A stretch of DNA of 64,000 nucleotides from Streptomyces ruber (GCF_014648075.1 NZ_BMQK01000001.1:806001-870000), one strand, 5' to 3'. Shown: positions 34,834 to 44,746, counted from the first letter of the stretch. The notes: generated by a model from the letters alone, not told the origin. Made by a program: numbers and translations.

Positions 34834-35946
34834 GTGAGTTCCCCAGATCCGCAGGTTCGCGCAGCGCGAAACCCTTCCACCAGTCCGGCCTCGCGCGGGC
34901 CCGTCGTCGCGGTCACCGGCGCCGCGAGCGGGGTGGGCGCCCTGCTCACCGAGCGGCTCACCGCGTCCGACGAGATCAAGCAGGTCGTCGCCATCGACGA
35001 GCGGCGCGGTGACTGCGCGGCCGCGCAGTGGCACATCCTCGACGTACGGGACCCGGCGATCGCCGACAAGCTGCGCGGCGCGGACGTGGTGGTCCACCTG
35101 GCCGTCGACCTCGATCTGGAGACCGACACGGCGGCCCGGACCGCCTACAACGTCCGGGGCACGCAGACCGTGCTCACCGCCGCGGCCGCCGCCGGCGTCC
35201 ACCGGGTCGTGCTGTGCACGTCCACGATGGTGTACGGGGCCCTGCCCGACAACGAGCTGCCGCTGTCGGAGGACGCCGAGCTGCGGGCGACCGCCGAGGC
35301 GACCGGCGTCGGCGATCTGCTGGAGATCGAGCGGCTGGCCCGGCGCGCGCCGCGCGCCCACCCGGGCCTCAACGTCACCGTCGTCCGCCCCGCGGTGCTC
35401 GTCGGAGGCACCGACACGGCGCTGACCAGGTATTTCGAGTCGCCCCGGCTGCTGGTGGTGGCCGGCTCGCGGCCCGCCTGGCAGTTCTGCCACGTCGAGG
35501 ACCTGTGCGGCGCCCTGGAGTACGCCGTCCTGGAGAAGGTGGACGGTGAGCTGGCCGTCGGGTGCGACGGATGGCTGGAGCAGGAGGAGGTCGAGGAGCT
35601 CAGCGGGGTCCGCCGCATGGAACTGCCGTCCGCGGTGGCGCTGGGCGCCGCCGCGCGCCTGCACCGCATCGGGCTCACCCCGTCCCCGGCCGGAGACCTG
35701 GCGTACACGATGTACCCCTGGGTGGTCAGCGGCAGCCGCCTCCACGACGCCGGGTGGCGGCCGCAGTGGACCAACGAGGAGGTCCTCGCCGAGCTGCTGG
35801 AGGAGGTCTCCGGGCGGCACACGGTGGCCGGGCGGCGGCTGGGGCGCAAGGACGCGACGGCGGCGGGCGCCGCGGGCGCCACGGTCGCGCTGCTCGGCAC
35901 GGCCGCGCTGGTACGGCGCGCGCGGAAGGCGCGGCGGCGCATCTGA
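34834..35946 (+). CDS. NAD-dependent epimerase/dehydratase (extended SDR)
   Basis: 370 residues from the GTG at 34834, with GGAG eight bases upstream. The glycine motif is GAASGVG. The active-site Tyr is in STMVYG; the expected Tyr-x-x-x-Lys pair is not intact, as position +4 is not Lys. This suggests an atypical member that may bind NAD without classical SDR catalysis. The C terminus ends in a hydrophobic helix and Arg-rich tail (ALVRRARKARRRI), possibly a membrane anchor. It diverges from the DUF2342 operon. Confidence 0.82.
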   Translation: MSSPDPQVRAARNPSTSPASRGPVVAVTGAASGVGALLTERLTASDEIKQVVAIDERRGDCAAAQWHILDVRDPAIADKLRGADVVVHLAVDLDLETDTAARTAYNVRGTQTVLTAAAAAGVHRVVLCTSTMVYGALPDNELPLSEDAELRATAEATGVGDLLEIERLARRAPRAHPGLNVTVVRPAVLVGGTDTALTRYFESPRLLVVAGSRPAWQFCHVEDLCGALEYAVLEKVDGELAVGCDGWLEQEEVEELSGVRRMELPSAVALGAAARLHRIGLTPSPAGDLAYTMYPWVVSGSRLHDAGWRPQWTNEEVLAELLEEVSGRHTVAGRRLGRKDATAAGAAGATVALLGTAALVRRARKARRRI

Positions 35947-36039
35947 CCGCATGACCGCACCCGCGGGGCGGGCTCCCCGCGCGCGTGCCCACGGGACGTC
36001 CGTGCGGGGCAGTCCGCGCGGTGGGGCACGATGGGTGGC

Positions 36040-36513
36040 ATGGCACCCAGTGACGAGCACCGCAACGACCACCCCGGAGAGCGCACGGCGCACGAGCCGA
36101 TCAAGCTCATCGGCATCCGGGAGACCCCGCTCTCGGTGGACGAGGTGTTCCGGGCCGTGGGCGACGACGCGGCCGGCGGCACCGCACTGTTCGTCGGCAC
36201 CGTGCGCAACCACGACGGGGGCGCCGACGTGGAGGCACTCGCGTACTCCAGCCACCCGACCGCGGAGGCGGAGATCCGGCGGATCGCCGAGAAGATCGTC
36301 GCCGAGTTCCCGGTACGGGCCCTGGCCGCCGTGCACCGGGTGGGGGACCTGACCGTCGGGGACCTCGCCGTCGTCGTGGCGGTGTCCTGCCCGCACCGCG
36401 CCGAGGCCTTCGAGGCCTGCCGCAGGCTCATCGACGACCTGAAGCGCGAGGTGCCCATCTGGAAGCACCAGACGTTCTCCGACGGCGGCGAGGAGTGGGT
36501 GGGGGCCTGCTGA
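36040..36513 (+). CDS. moaE: Molybdopterin synthase catalytic subunit MoaE
   Basis: About 157 residues; ATG 36031 is an alternative start three codons upstream. Family motifs are FVGTVRNHDGG, HRVGDLTVGDLAVVVAVSCPHR (dimer and substrate cleft) and KREVPIWKHQTF, with the catalytic lysines. MoaE moves sulfur from thiocarboxylated MoaD to precursor Z. No moaD is adjacent, so the sulfur carrier must be encoded elsewhere. MoeZ at 0.9 kb would charge it. Confidence 0.93.
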   Translation: MAPSDEHRNDHPGERTAHEPIKLIGIRETPLSVDEVFRAVGDDAAGGTALFVGTVRNHDGGADVEALAYSSHPTAEAEIRRIAEKIVAEFPVRALAAVHRVGDLTVGDLAVVVAVSCPHRAEAFEACRRLIDDLKREVPIWKHQTFSDGGEEWVGAC

Positions 36514-36644
36514 GACCGGTGCCGGCCGGGCGGAAGTTCCCCTCCGGTTGCGTAACCCCACCCCGGGCGCCAGCGTTGACGGTGCGGAGGTTTAATCTGC
36601 TGATCAGTGAGCCTCGGACGCTCACACGGGGTTGGGAGGTCGGC

Positions 36645-36809
36645 ATGGGAGCGCTCGCCTGGCTGTCGATTCCGCTTCTGGCGGCGATCGGAGCCGGACT
36701 GTGGGGCAGTTGGGTCAGCCGGAACCGCAAGAGCATCGAGGACGGCACCGAGCTCGAGGGCTACATGCGTTTCCGCGAGGCCATGGAGAAGTCCCGGTCC
36801 GGCGGCTGA
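36645..36809 (+). CDS. Small single-pass membrane protein
   Basis: 54 residues from the ATG at 36645, preceded by GGAGG. One hydrophobic helix (LAWLSIPLLAAIGAGLWGSW) is followed by a charged tail (NRKSIEDGTELEGYMRFREAMEK). I know of no function. It lies 66 bases before the YlbL-type protease gene on the same strand and may be cotranscribed or interact with it in the membrane. Confidence 0.75.
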   Translation: MGALAWLSIPLLAAIGAGLWGSWVSRNRKSIEDGTELEGYMRFREAMEKSRSGG

Positions 36810-36875
36810 CGGCGGTCGGCCCCGGACGGACGGCCCGGACAGTGCACTGACAGGCCGGTCCCGTACTGTCGTTCC

Positions 36876-37973
36876 ATGCCACGCCGTACGGCGACGATGC
36901 TCGCCTCCACCCTGATGCTGATCGCGCTCCTGTGCGCGGGAGTGTTCATCCCCGTGCCGTATGCGGAGATGTCTCCGGGGCCGACGGTGAACACCTTGGG
37001 CGAGCACGACGGCGAGCCGGTGCTGCAGATCTCCGGGCACGAGACGTACCCGACGACCGGGCACCTGAACATGACGACGGTCCGGGTCACCAGCGCCGAC
37101 TACCGGATGAACCTCGTCGAGGCGGTGTACGGGTGGCTGGCCCACGACAACAAGGTCGTGCCCCACGACACGCTCTACCCCGACGGCAAGACCGAGGAGC
37201 AGTCGACCCAGGAGAACGCCGAGGAGTTCAGCCAGTCCCAGGAGAGCGCCAAGGTCGCGGCCCTGAAGTCGCTGGACATCCCGGTGCAGTCGTGGGTGAT
37301 CGTCCAGTCGGTGCTCAAGGACTCCCCGGCCCAGGGCAGGCTGCACGCGGGCGACGTGATCAAGTCCGTCGACGGTACGGCGGTGAAGGCGCCCGGCGAC
37401 GTCGCCGAACTGGTCACCAGGCACAAGGTGGGCGAGGAGGTCCGGTTCACGATCGTGCCCGCCGACGAACAGGCCGCCGCCGAGAAGGAGAACCGCACGG
37501 CGAGCAGGACGAAGGACGTCACGATCACCACGGCGGCCTCCGACGACGAGGGCGCGGACCGGGCCGTCGTCGGCATCGCGGCCGGGACCGACCACACGTT
37601 CCCGTTCACCATCGACATCAAGCTCGCCGACGTCGGCGGGCCCAGCGCGGGCCTGATGTTCGCCCTCGGCATCGTCGACAAGCTGACGGAGGAGGACCTC
37701 ACCGGCGGCAGGTTCGTCGCGGGCACCGGGACCATCGACGACGACGGCACGGTCGGTCCCATCGGCGGCATCGAGATGAAGACCGTCGGCGCGCGCGACA
37801 AGGGGGCCCAGTACTTCCTGACCCCCGAGGACAACTGCGCGTCGGCCGCCAGGGACGTCCCGGACGGGCTCACCCTCGTCAAGGTCGGCAGCCTGGACGA
37901 CGCACTCGGCGCCCTCGAGGACATCCGCTCCGGCAAGACCGACGACCTGCCCGAGTGCACCACCGGGAGCTGA
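36876..37973 (+). CDS. PDZ/Lon-type membrane-anchored serine protease (YlbL family)
   Basis: 365 residues. N-terminal membrane anchor (STLMLIALLCAGVFIPVPYAEMSPG), a PDZ domain (~residues 145-220, with GRLHAGDVIKSVDGTAV), then a Lon-type catalytic domain with Ser in GGPSAGLMFALG and Lys in GGIEMKTVGA, the Ser-Lys dyad. The protease faces the cell exterior. Homologues cleave small membrane or secreted proteins; in Bacillus YlbL acts on a cell-division inhibitor. Its neighbour in mycobacteria is also the UPF0182 gene. Confidence 0.9.
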   Translation: MPRRTATMLASTLMLIALLCAGVFIPVPYAEMSPGPTVNTLGEHDGEPVLQISGHETYPTTGHLNMTTVRVTSADYRMNLVEAVYGWLAHDNKVVPHDTLYPDGKTEEQSTQENAEEFSQSQESAKVAALKSLDIPVQSWVIVQSVLKDSPAQGRLHAGDVIKSVDGTAVKAPGDVAELVTRHKVGEEVRFTIVPADEQAAAEKENRTASRTKDVTITTAASDDEGADRAVVGIAAGTDHTFPFTIDIKLADVGGPSAGLMFALGIVDKLTEEDLTGGRFVAGTGTIDDDGTVGPIGGIEMKTVGARDKGAQYFLTPEDNCASAARDVPDGLTLVKVGSLDDALGALEDIRSGKTDDLPECTTGS

Positions 37974-37982
37974 CCGGCGACC

Positions 37983-38031
37983 GTACGCGCGCGGGGCGCC
38001 CTCCGGCCCGGAGGGCGCCCCGCGCGCGTAC
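37983..38031. terminator. 23-bp hairpin between convergent genes
   Basis: A perfect 23-bp stem (arms 37983-38005 and 38009-38031) with a 3-base loop, shared by the protease gene and the PPA1309-type gene. Confidence 0.8.
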
Positions 38032-38058
38032 CGCGGCCTCACGGCGGCCGGCCCGTGG

Positions 38059-38601
38059 TCAGTCCTCGAACGTCGCCGCCAGCGCCTCCGCCAGGCCCGG
38101 CACCAGGTCCTTGCCGGTCAGCACCTCCGTCGGCGAGTCCTTCTCGCGCAGCCGGAGCGCGGACTCGCGCGTGCCGTCCCGCAGGACCGCGACCGTCATA
38201 CGGACCTCCTGGCGGTCCGGGTGCCCGGCGACCCACTCGGCCAGACCGGCCTCGTCCAGCCCCTCGGGCACCGCGGCCTCGGCGGACGGCGGCAGCATCA
38301 GCCGCTCCACCGTGAGGGCGCAGCCGGCCACCGCGCCGGGCCACGCGATGGTGCCGAGGAACTCGTCCAGCGGCCGGCCGGCGGGGATCTCCTCCTGCTC
38401 GACGGGGGTGAGACCGGCGGTTTCCGACTCGCCCTCCAGACCGAGCTGGGTTGCGAGGGCGGGTTCCTGGGCCCGCAGACGCGCGGTGTCGACAAGGGCG
38501 AAGAGGCGAGCGGGCCCGTCCCAGCCGAGGCCGGAGGTGTACTCGTCGATCTCGAGCACGGCCCGGGTGAGGGGGTTCGCTGCCATGGGAGTGTTGGACA
38601 T
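38059..38601 (-). CDS. Conserved actinobacterial protein, PPA1309 family
   Basis: About 180 residues from the ATG at 38601; a GTG at 38607 is the alternative. No catalytic motif, signal or membrane helix is visible. Blocks such as LDEYTSGLGWDGPARLFALVDT and GWPGAVAGCALTVERLMLP are typical of this cytoplasmic family, found next to the UPF0182 gene in many actinobacteria. Function unknown. It diverges from the UPF0182 gene. Confidence 0.8.
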   Translation of the reverse strand: MSNTPMAANPLTRAVLEIDEYTSGLGWDGPARLFALVDTARLRAQEPALATQLGLEGESETAGLTPVEQEEIPAGRPLDEFLGTIAWPGAVAGCALTVERLMLPPSAEAAVPEGLDEAGLAEWVAGHPDRQEVRMTVAVLRDGTRESALRLREKDSPTEVLTGKDLVPGLAEALAATFED

Positions 38602-38764
38602 GGTCACAATCCTGCCTCGTTCGTCCCCCGAACCGGGAACCGAGTAAAGCGTAGGTAAGTTGCATAGATGAGGTCCCTGTGCTCGCCACGATCACAGGGA
38701 CGAAGAAGATGGTCCGCGATCACGAGGGCCTGACGTATCAACAGCGAACTTCGAGGTGCGCACC

Positions 38765-41740
38765 TTGGCTTTCCAGATGCCGGACCGCGGCGGAGGCCCG
38801 ACGGGGCCACGGATGAGAGTGGGCCGACCGTCCCGGCGGGTCCGGACCCTCCTCATGACACTGGGCGTCCTTGCCGTCCTGGGCATGGCGTTCGTCATGT
38901 TCTCCGGGTTCTGGACGGACTGGCTCTGGTACCGGTCGGTCGATTTCTCCTCGGTCTTCACGACCACCCTGCTGACCAAGGTCGGGCTTTTCTTCGTCTT
39001 CGGCCTGCTCATGGCGTTGGCCGTCGGGCTCAACGTCTGGCTGGCCCACCGGCTGCGCCCGCCGCTGAGCGCCATGTCGATGGAGCAGCAGAGCCTCGAC
39101 CGGTACCGCATGGGCATCGCGCCCTACAAGAAGTGGCTGCTGCTCGGCGTCACCGCGCTGGTGGGCCTGATCGCGGGAGCCTCCGCGTCGAGCCAGTGGC
39201 GCACGTGGCTGCAGTGGGTGAACGGCGTGCCGTTCGGCCAGAAGGACCCCCAGTTCGGACTGGACGTCTCCTTCTACGCCTTCGACCTGCCCTGGTACCG
39301 GTTCCTGCTCGGCTTCGGCTTCGCCGCCACGATCCTGTCGCTGATCGCCGCCGCGCTCACGCACTACCTGTACGGCGGCCTCAGGGTCACCTCCCCGGGC
39401 GCGCGCGCCACGGGCGCGGCCACCGGGCACCTGTCGGTACTGCTCGGCCTCTTCGTGGCCCTGAAGGCGGTCGCGTACTGGCTCGACCGGTACGGCCTCG
39501 CGGTGAAGTCCAGTGACTTCAAGGCGACCGGCAACTGGACCGGCCTGAGGTACGTCGACGCGAACGCGTACCTGCCGGCGAAGACCATCCTGTTCTGCAT
39601 CGCGGTCATCTGCGCCCTGCTCTTCTTCGCCACCCTGTGGCGGCGCACCTGGCAGCTGCCGCTGATCGGCTTCGGCCTCCTGGTGCTCTCGGCGGTGCTG
39701 ATCGGCGGGCTCTACCCGGCGATCGTGCAGCAGTTCCAGGTCAAGCCGAACGAGCAGGCCAAGGAGACGCCGTACATCGAGAAGAACATCGAGGCGACGC
39801 GCAAGGCGTACGGCATCGACGGCGTCAAGCTCGACAACGTCTCGGGCACGGGCGACAGCGGCAGCGCCGAGCAGCAGCGCGACCAGGCGGAGACGATCGC
39901 GAGCTACCGGCTGAACGACCCGAACGTGGTCTCGCCGACGTTCCAGCAGCTCGAGCAGGAGCGGAAGTACTACCAGTTCCCGACCACGCTGGACGTCGAC
40001 CGGTACGACGGCCAGGACACGATCATCGGTCTGCGTGAACTGAACCTCGACCGTGTCGACAAGAAGAACTGGATCAACCAGCACTTCATCTACACGCACG
40101 GGTACGGCGCCATCGCGGCGAAGGGCACCGAGATCCAGGAGGGTTCCGACGGTTCCCCGGCCTTCACCGAGCAGGGCCTGCCCACCACCGGCGCCCTGAA
40201 CGAGGGCTACCAGCAGCGGATCTACTTCGGCGAGAAGACCACCCAGTACTCGATCGTGGGCGGGCCCCAGAAGGAGCTCGACTACGAGGAGGGCGGCGGC
40301 CAGAAGACGTACCAGTACCAGGGCAAGGGGGGTATCGATCTGTCGAACCCGCTGAACCGGGCCGCGTACGCGACCGTCTTCAGCGAGCCGCAGATGCTGT
40401 ACTCCGGTGCCATCGGCGACGGCTCCAAGATCCTCTACAACCGTACGCCCAAGGACCGCGTCGAGGCGGTCGCGCCCTGGCTGACCATCGACGGGGACGC
40501 CTATCCGGCCGTCATCGGCAAGCGGGTCCTGTGGATCGTCGACGCGTACACCACCACCAACGGCTATCCGTACGCCTCGCGCACGACGCTCGGCACCACC
40601 ACCGCGGACGCGCTCACGGACGACGACAGCCAGCGCGCGGTGGTCGCCCAGCAGAACCAGGTCAACTACATCCGCAACTCGGTGAAGGCGACCGTCGACG
40701 CGTACGACGGCACGGTCACCCTGTACACCTGGGACGAGAACGACCCCGTCCTCAAGACGTGGAAGAAGGCGTTCCCGGACACGGTGAAGGCGAAGGCCGA
40801 CATCCCGGCCGAACTGAAGGAGCATCTGCGGTACCCGCAGGACCTCTTCAAGGTGCAGCGCGAGCAGCTGGGCGTCTACCACGTCACCAACGCCGACCAG
40901 TTCTACAACGCGAGCGACGTGTGGCAGGTGCCCAACGACCCGACGAGCCGGGACCGCGTCGCCGTACCGCCGTACTACCTCTCGCTGAAGATGCCCGGTG
41001 ACGACCGGCAGAGGTTCTCGCTGACGACGACCTTCACCCCGAGCGGACGGCCCAACCTGGCCGCGTACATGGCGGTGGACGCCGATGCGACCAGCGACCA
41101 GTACGGCACGATGCGGCTGCTCAGGGTCACCGGCGAGTCCGAGGTCGACGGACCGGTGCAGTGGCAGAGCAAGCTGAGCTCGATCCCCGCGGTGCAGGAG
41201 TTCACGCGGAACGCGGAGACGTCGAAGTCGAACATGATCTTCGGCAATCTGCTCGCGGTGCCCATGGGCAGCGGATTCCTGTACGTGGAACCGATCTATG
41301 TGCAGGGCAGCAACGCCGAGTATCCGCTGCTGAAGAAGGTCGCGGTGTCGTACGGCGGCAAGACCGCCTTCGAGGACACCCTCGAACAGGCGCTGAACAC
41401 GGTGTTCGGTACGGAGGGCTCCGGCACCGAACCCCCGGGCGACGGCCAGGACGAGGGCCGGGACGAGGGCCGGGACGACGGCACGGAGCCGCCGGCGTCG
41501 AGCGACCCGACGGTCCAGGCGGCCCTGGACGACGCCCAGAAGGCGTTCGAGGACGGCCAGCAGGCTCTCAAGGACGGCGACTGGGAGGCGTACGGCCGGG
41601 CGCAGAAGAGTCTGGAGGAGGCGCTCCAGCGGGCCGAGGAGGCGCAGTCCAGGGCCGGCGGGTCCGATTCCGGGTCCGGCTCTGGAGGCGGTGGGCCGGA
41701 CAACGAGCAGGATTCCGGAGGGAGTTCGGCGGAAAGCTGA
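38765..41740 (+). CDS. UPF0182 large integral membrane protein
   Basis: About 991 residues. I chose the TTG at 38765 because GAGG lies eight bases upstream; ATG 38777 is an alternative. Seven or so membrane helices occupy residues ~25-330, starting with [29 protein letters not shown] large extracytoplasmic domain (~330-880) follows, then an acidic, Gly/Ser-rich tail ([18 protein letters not shown]). The family is universal in actinobacteria and has no known activity. The C-terminal Ala/Gln/Glu helix ([20 protein letters not shown]) resembles the small-protein tail seen in relatives. Confidence 0.9.
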   Translation: MAFQMPDRGGGPTGPRMRVGRPSRRVRTLLMTLGVLAVLGMAFVMFSGFWTDWLWYRSVDFSSVFTTTLLTKVGLFFVFGLLMALAVGLNVWLAHRLRPPLSAMSMEQQSLDRYRMGIAPYKKWLLLGVTALVGLIAGASASSQWRTWLQWVNGVPFGQKDPQFGLDVSFYAFDLPWYRFLLGFGFAATILSLIAAALTHYLYGGLRVTSPGARATGAATGHLSVLLGLFVALKAVAYWLDRYGLAVKSSDFKATGNWTGLRYVDANAYLPAKTILFCIAVICALLFFATLWRRTWQLPLIGFGLLVLSAVLIGGLYPAIVQQFQVKPNEQAKETPYIEKNIEATRKAYGIDGVKLDNVSGTGDSGSAEQQRDQAETIASYRLNDPNVVSPTFQQLEQERKYYQFPTTLDVDRYDGQDTIIGLRELNLDRVDKKNWINQHFIYTHGYGAIAAKGTEIQEGSDGSPAFTEQGLPTTGALNEGYQQRIYFGEKTTQYSIVGGPQKELDYEEGGGQKTYQYQGKGGIDLSNPLNRAAYATVFSEPQMLYSGAIGDGSKILYNRTPKDRVEAVAPWLTIDGDAYPAVIGKRVLWIVDAYTTTNGYPYASRTTLGTTTADALTDDDSQRAVVAQQNQVNYIRNSVKATVDAYDGTVTLYTWDENDPVLKTWKKAFPDTVKAKADIPAELKEHLRYPQDLFKVQREQLGVYHVTNADQFYNASDVWQVPNDPTSRDRVAVPPYYLSLKMPGDDRQRFSLTTTFTPSGRPNLAAYMAVDADATSDQYGTMRLLRVTGESEVDGPVQWQSKLSSIPAVQEFTRNAETSKSNMIFGNLLAVPMGSGFLYVEPIYVQGSNAEYPLLKKVAVSYGGKTAFEDTLEQALNTVFGTEGSGTEPPGDGQDEGRDEGRDDGTEPPASSDPTVQAALDDAQKAFEDGQQALKDGDWEAYGRAQKSLEEALQRAEEAQSRAGGSDSGSGSGGGGPDNEQDSGGSSAES

Positions 41741-41813
41741 GCCGGGCCCGCGCGTGAGCGCACCGACGACGACAGGCTCCACCCCGCGCCGTGATACGGT
41801 TGCAGAACAACGG

Positions 41814-41887
41814 CGCGGGGTGGAGCAGCTCGGTAGCTCGCTGGGCTCATAACCCAGAGGTCGCAGGTTCAAATCCTGTCCCCGCTA
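41814..41887 (+). tRNA. tRNA-fMet (CAU), copy 1
   Basis: 74 bases with full cloverleaf. The acceptor 5' end is CGCGGGG with an unpaired C1-T72. The anticodon CAT sits in loop CTCATAA on the stem CTGGG/CCCAG, and the T arm is GGTTCAAATCC. The C1 mismatch and three consecutive G-C pairs beneath the anticodon loop are the marks of initiator tRNA. CCA is not encoded. Identical to the copy at 44055. Confidence 0.93.
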
Positions 41888-41894
41888 CTGAAGT

Positions 41895-41932
41895 CGAAGG
41901 CCCGGATTCCTTTCTAGGGATCCGGGCCTTCG
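41895..41932 (+). terminator. Terminator of tRNA-fMet copy 1
   Basis: CGAAGGCCCGGA and TCCGGGCCTTCG form a 12-bp stem just beyond the tRNA. Confidence 0.75.
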
Positions 41933-42117
41933 GCGTGTGTGGCGACGCGCCGGGCCGCACGGGCTGACCTGGACGGCTCGACGCGGTGCCGCGACCTACG
42001 GGGCCGGAGAGCGGCCCTGTGTTTGACTTGTCTCTCTGTGGGCATGTCGACAAAACGCTGTAGTGACCTCAATCGCTGCGGTATACCGGGTGTACCCAGG
42101 TTGCGGGTGGTGCGACG

Positions 42118-43989
42118 ATGGACGTTATGGGGGACAAGGCAACTCTGTGGAAGACGGGACGGTTTGCGCGGCCTGCTGACATTTCGCAGCCTATGGACAG
42201 GGACGAGGCCGGCGAAGCCGTCGAGGAGGCGCGCCGCCGGATGGCCGCCGAGGCCGGCGACGTGGAGGCCATGAGCGTCCTCGGGGCCATGCTGCTGCGC
42301 CGCGGCGATCTGGACGGGGCCGAGCCCCATCTGCGCGCCGCCACCGCCGCGGGCGACCGCGCCGCCGCCAACAACCTGGGTGTCCTGCTGCACCAGCGCG
42401 GCTACCCCGACGAGGCCGCCGGCTGGTGGCGGATCGCCGCCGTCGCCGGTTCGGCCGCCGCCGCGCACGCGCTGGGCCGGCACCACCGTGAGCGCGGGGA
42501 CGAGCCGGCCGCCGAGTACTGGTTGCGCCAGGCCGCCGAACAGGGGCATGTGCTCGGCGCGTACGCCCTCGCCGACCTGCTGGAACACCGCGCCGACCCC
42601 GACGCCGAGCACTGGATGCGGGCCGCCGCCGAGCGCGGGCACCGGGAGGCCGCGTACCGGCTGGCGCGCGCCCTCGACCGCCGGGTCGCGGACGAGGAGC
42701 ACCGGGAGGCGTGCGCCGAGCCCGGGACACCGGCCGCGGAGAAGGCCGCCGACGGAGGCGCCGGGCTGTCCGCCGCCGAGGAGGCGGAGCAGTGGTACCG
42801 GCAGGCCGCCGCGCGCGGGCACCGGCGGGCCGCGCTGCACCTCGGGGCCATCCTGGAACGGCGCGGGGACCTCAGGGAGGCCGGACGCTGGTACCTGACG
42901 TCCGCCAAGGACGGCGAGGCGCGGGCCGCCTGCGCGCTCGGGTTCCTGCTGCGCGACGCCGGGGACGACGAGAGCGCGGCCGTGTGGTGGCTGCGGGCCG
43001 CGCAGGACGGTGACGGCAACGCGGCGAACGCGCTGGGCGCGCTGCACGCCGAGCGCGGCGAGACGCAGACCGCCGAGCGCTGGTACCGGGCCGCGCTGGA
43101 CGCCGGTGACGTCAACGGCGCGTACAACCTCGGGCTGCTCTGCGCCGAGCAGGGGCGCACCGCGCAGGCCGAGCAGTGGTACCGGCGCGCCGCGTACGCC
43201 GGGCACCGTGAGGCTTCGAACGCGCTCGCGATCCTGCTGCTGCAGGTCGGGGACGCGTCCGGGGCCGAGCCGTGGTTCTCCAAGGCGGCCGAGGCGGGCA
43301 GCGTGGACGCCGCCTTCAACCTCGGCATCCTGCACGCGGGCCGGGAGACCTCGGAGGGCGCCAGGAACGCGCTGGTCTGGTACGAGCGGGCGGCGGCGGC
43401 CGGGCACTCCGAGGCGGCGCTCCAGGTCGCCATCGCGCGGCTGAAGGAGGGCGACGAGCAGGCGGCCGAGCGGCATCTGCGGCAGGCGGCCGGGGGCGGC
43501 AGCGCCGAGGCCGCGTACCGGCTCGCCGCCGTGCTGGACGCCCGCCGTCCGCCGGAGGCCGCGCACGAGCTGGGCGAACCCGCGCGGGAGAAGACCGAGT
43601 GCGAGGAGTGGTACGAGCGCGCCGCGTCCCAGGGACACCGGCGGGCCCAGGTGCGGGTCGGCATGCTCGCGGCGGCCCGCGGGGACGTCGCGGAGGCGGC
43701 CCGCTGGTACCGGCGGGCCGCCGAGGCCGGATCCCGCAACGGCGCCTTCAACCTCGGGCTGCTGCTGGCGCGGGAGGGCAGCGAGCCGGAGGCCGCGCTG
43801 TGGTGGACCCGGGCCGCCGACGCCGGGCACGGACGGGCGGCTCTCCGGCTCGCCCTGGTCTACGCGCGTCGTGGCGAACTGGCCGAGGGGCAGCGCTGGG
43901 CCGACCGCGCCGTGACCCTCGGACCGGCGGAGGTCGCCGAGCGCGCCCGGCGGCTGCGGGACGCGCTGCGGCAGGAGCTGTCGGCGTGA
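42118..43989 (+). CDS. Sel1/TPR-repeat protein
   Basis: 623 residues built almost wholly from ~35-residue Sel1-like helical repeats, recognisable by AEQWYRRAAYAGHREA and GNAANALGALHAERGE and repeated ~14 times. There is no signal peptide. Such repeats form a superhelix that scaffolds protein complexes. The partner is unknown. It lies between two identical tRNA-fMet genes, on the same strand. The opening ATG (MDVMGDKATLWKTGRFARPA) is the first in frame with a reasonable upstream region. Confidence 0.85.
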   Translation: MDVMGDKATLWKTGRFARPADISQPMDRDEAGEAVEEARRRMAAEAGDVEAMSVLGAMLLRRGDLDGAEPHLRAATAAGDRAAANNLGVLLHQRGYPDEAAGWWRIAAVAGSAAAAHALGRHHRERGDEPAAEYWLRQAAEQGHVLGAYALADLLEHRADPDAEHWMRAAAERGHREAAYRLARALDRRVADEEHREACAEPGTPAAEKAADGGAGLSAAEEAEQWYRQAAARGHRRAALHLGAILERRGDLREAGRWYLTSAKDGEARAACALGFLLRDAGDDESAAVWWLRAAQDGDGNAANALGALHAERGETQTAERWYRAALDAGDVNGAYNLGLLCAEQGRTAQAEQWYRRAAYAGHREASNALAILLLQVGDASGAEPWFSKAAEAGSVDAAFNLGILHAGRETSEGARNALVWYERAAAAGHSEAALQVAIARLKEGDEQAAERHLRQAAGGGSAEAAYRLAAVLDARRPPEAAHELGEPAREKTECEEWYERAASQGHRRAQVRVGMLAAARGDVAEAARWYRRAAEAGSRNGAFNLGLLLAREGSEPEAALWWTRAADAGHGRAALRLALVYARRGELAEGQRWADRAVTLGPAEVAERARRLRDALRQELSA

Positions 43990-44012
43990 CGGCGGCCCGT
44001 ACGGGAAGCGAT

Positions 44013-44042
44013 TTGCATCCGTCCGACGCCTTGACGTAGTGT
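44013..44042 (+). promoter_or_regulatory. Promoter of tRNA-fMet copy 2
   Basis: TTGCAT (44013-44018) is 18 bases from TAGTGT (44037-44042), placing a start about six bases before the tRNA. Confidence 0.45.
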
Positions 44043-44054
44043 TCATTTCACCGA

Positions 44055-44128
44055 CGCGGGGTGGAGCAGCTCGGTAGCTCGCTGGGCTCATAACCCAGAG
44101 GTCGCAGGTTCAAATCCTGTCCCCGCTA
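44055..44128 (+). tRNA. tRNA-fMet (CAU), copy 2
   Basis: All 74 bases are identical to the copy at 41814, including the unpaired C1-T72 and the three G-C pairs of the initiator anticodon stem. The flanking sequences differ, so the repeat is confined to the tRNA itself. Confidence 0.93.
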
Positions 44129-44134
44129 CAAAGG

Positions 44135-44170
44135 CCGAGGGCCGGAATCCGACAGGGTTCCGGCCCTCGG
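44135..44170 (+). terminator. Terminator of tRNA-fMet copy 2
   Basis: CCGAGGGCCGGAA and TTCCGGCCCTCGG pair over 13 bp and are followed by TGTTT. Confidence 0.8.
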
Positions 44171-44216
44171 TGTTTCCCCCTCCGTGTGTGCTCGGTGCAT
44201 CCGTCATCGGTACGGG

Positions 44217-44267
44217 CATCACGAGAGGGCCCCCGGCGCCATCGGCGCCGGGGGCCCTCTCGTGATG
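44217..44267. terminator. 24-bp perfect hairpin before the Fur-type gene
   Basis: Arms 44217-44240 and 44244-44267 pair over 24 bases with loop ATC, between the tRNA and the convergent Fur-family gene ending at 44269. Confidence 0.8.
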
Positions 44268-44268
44268 C

Positions 44269-44685
44269 TTACGCCTTCGCGCAGTCGGGGCACACGCCCC
44301 GGTACGTCACCTCGACGTCCGAGACGGTGAAGCCGAACCGCTCCGCGGCGGGCAGGTCCGCCAGCGGGTCACCGGTCGGGTGGACGTCGCGGATCGCGCC
44401 GCACCGGGCGCAGATCAGGTGGTGGTGCGGACGGTGCGCGTTCGGGTCGTACCGCTTGGCGCGCTTGTCCGTGGCGACCTCGACCACCTCGCCGAGGGAG
44501 ACCAGCTCGCCCAGGGTGTTGTACACGGTGGCCCGGGAGATCTCCGGCAGCCTGTCGACCGCGCGGGCGTGCACTTCGTCGGCCGTCAGATGCACGTGTT
44601 CGCCGTCGAGGACCTCGGCCACGACACGCCGCTGCGCGGTCATGCGCCATCCGCGTCCGCGCAGCCGTTCCAGTAGGTCACTCAT
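44269..44685 (-). CDS. Fur-family peroxide/metal-responsive repressor (CatR/PerR-like)
   Basis: 138 residues. Winged helix with [13 protein letters not shown] and the recognition helix [17 protein letters not shown], metal-binding HRPHHHLIC, and two structural zinc pairs CARC (~92-95) and CPDC (~132-135). It diverges from a catalase gene, the usual arrangement for peroxide regulators of Streptomyces such as CatR, which lose DNA binding when oxidised by hydrogen peroxide. It most likely represses the catalase and itself from the shared 126-base spacer. Confidence 0.88.
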   Translation of the reverse strand: MSDLLERLRGRGWRMTAQRRVVAEVLDGEHVHLTADEVHARAVDRLPEISRATVYNTLGELVSLGEVVEVATDKRAKRYDPNAHRPHHHLICARCGAIRDVHPTGDPLADLPAAERFGFTVSDVEVTYRGVCPDCAKA

Positions 44686-44746
44686 AGCAGCCAGCCTAAC
44701 AGCAGAGGGAAAGGAATCCCGAACGGGTGTGGTTTTGGAGCTTCAC

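Noticed and set aside
38738..41872. 1044-codon open frame antisense to the UPF0182 gene
   Set aside because: It is the mirror of a well-supported gene, with Val/Leu/Asp/Arg-rich low-information sequence. Such antisense frames are expected at this GC content.
44710..44740. Sigma-R promoter for katA at GGAAT (44713-44717)
   Set aside because: GTT does not occur 18 or 19 bases downstream; the standard TTGACT/TAGGAT promoter explains the gene.
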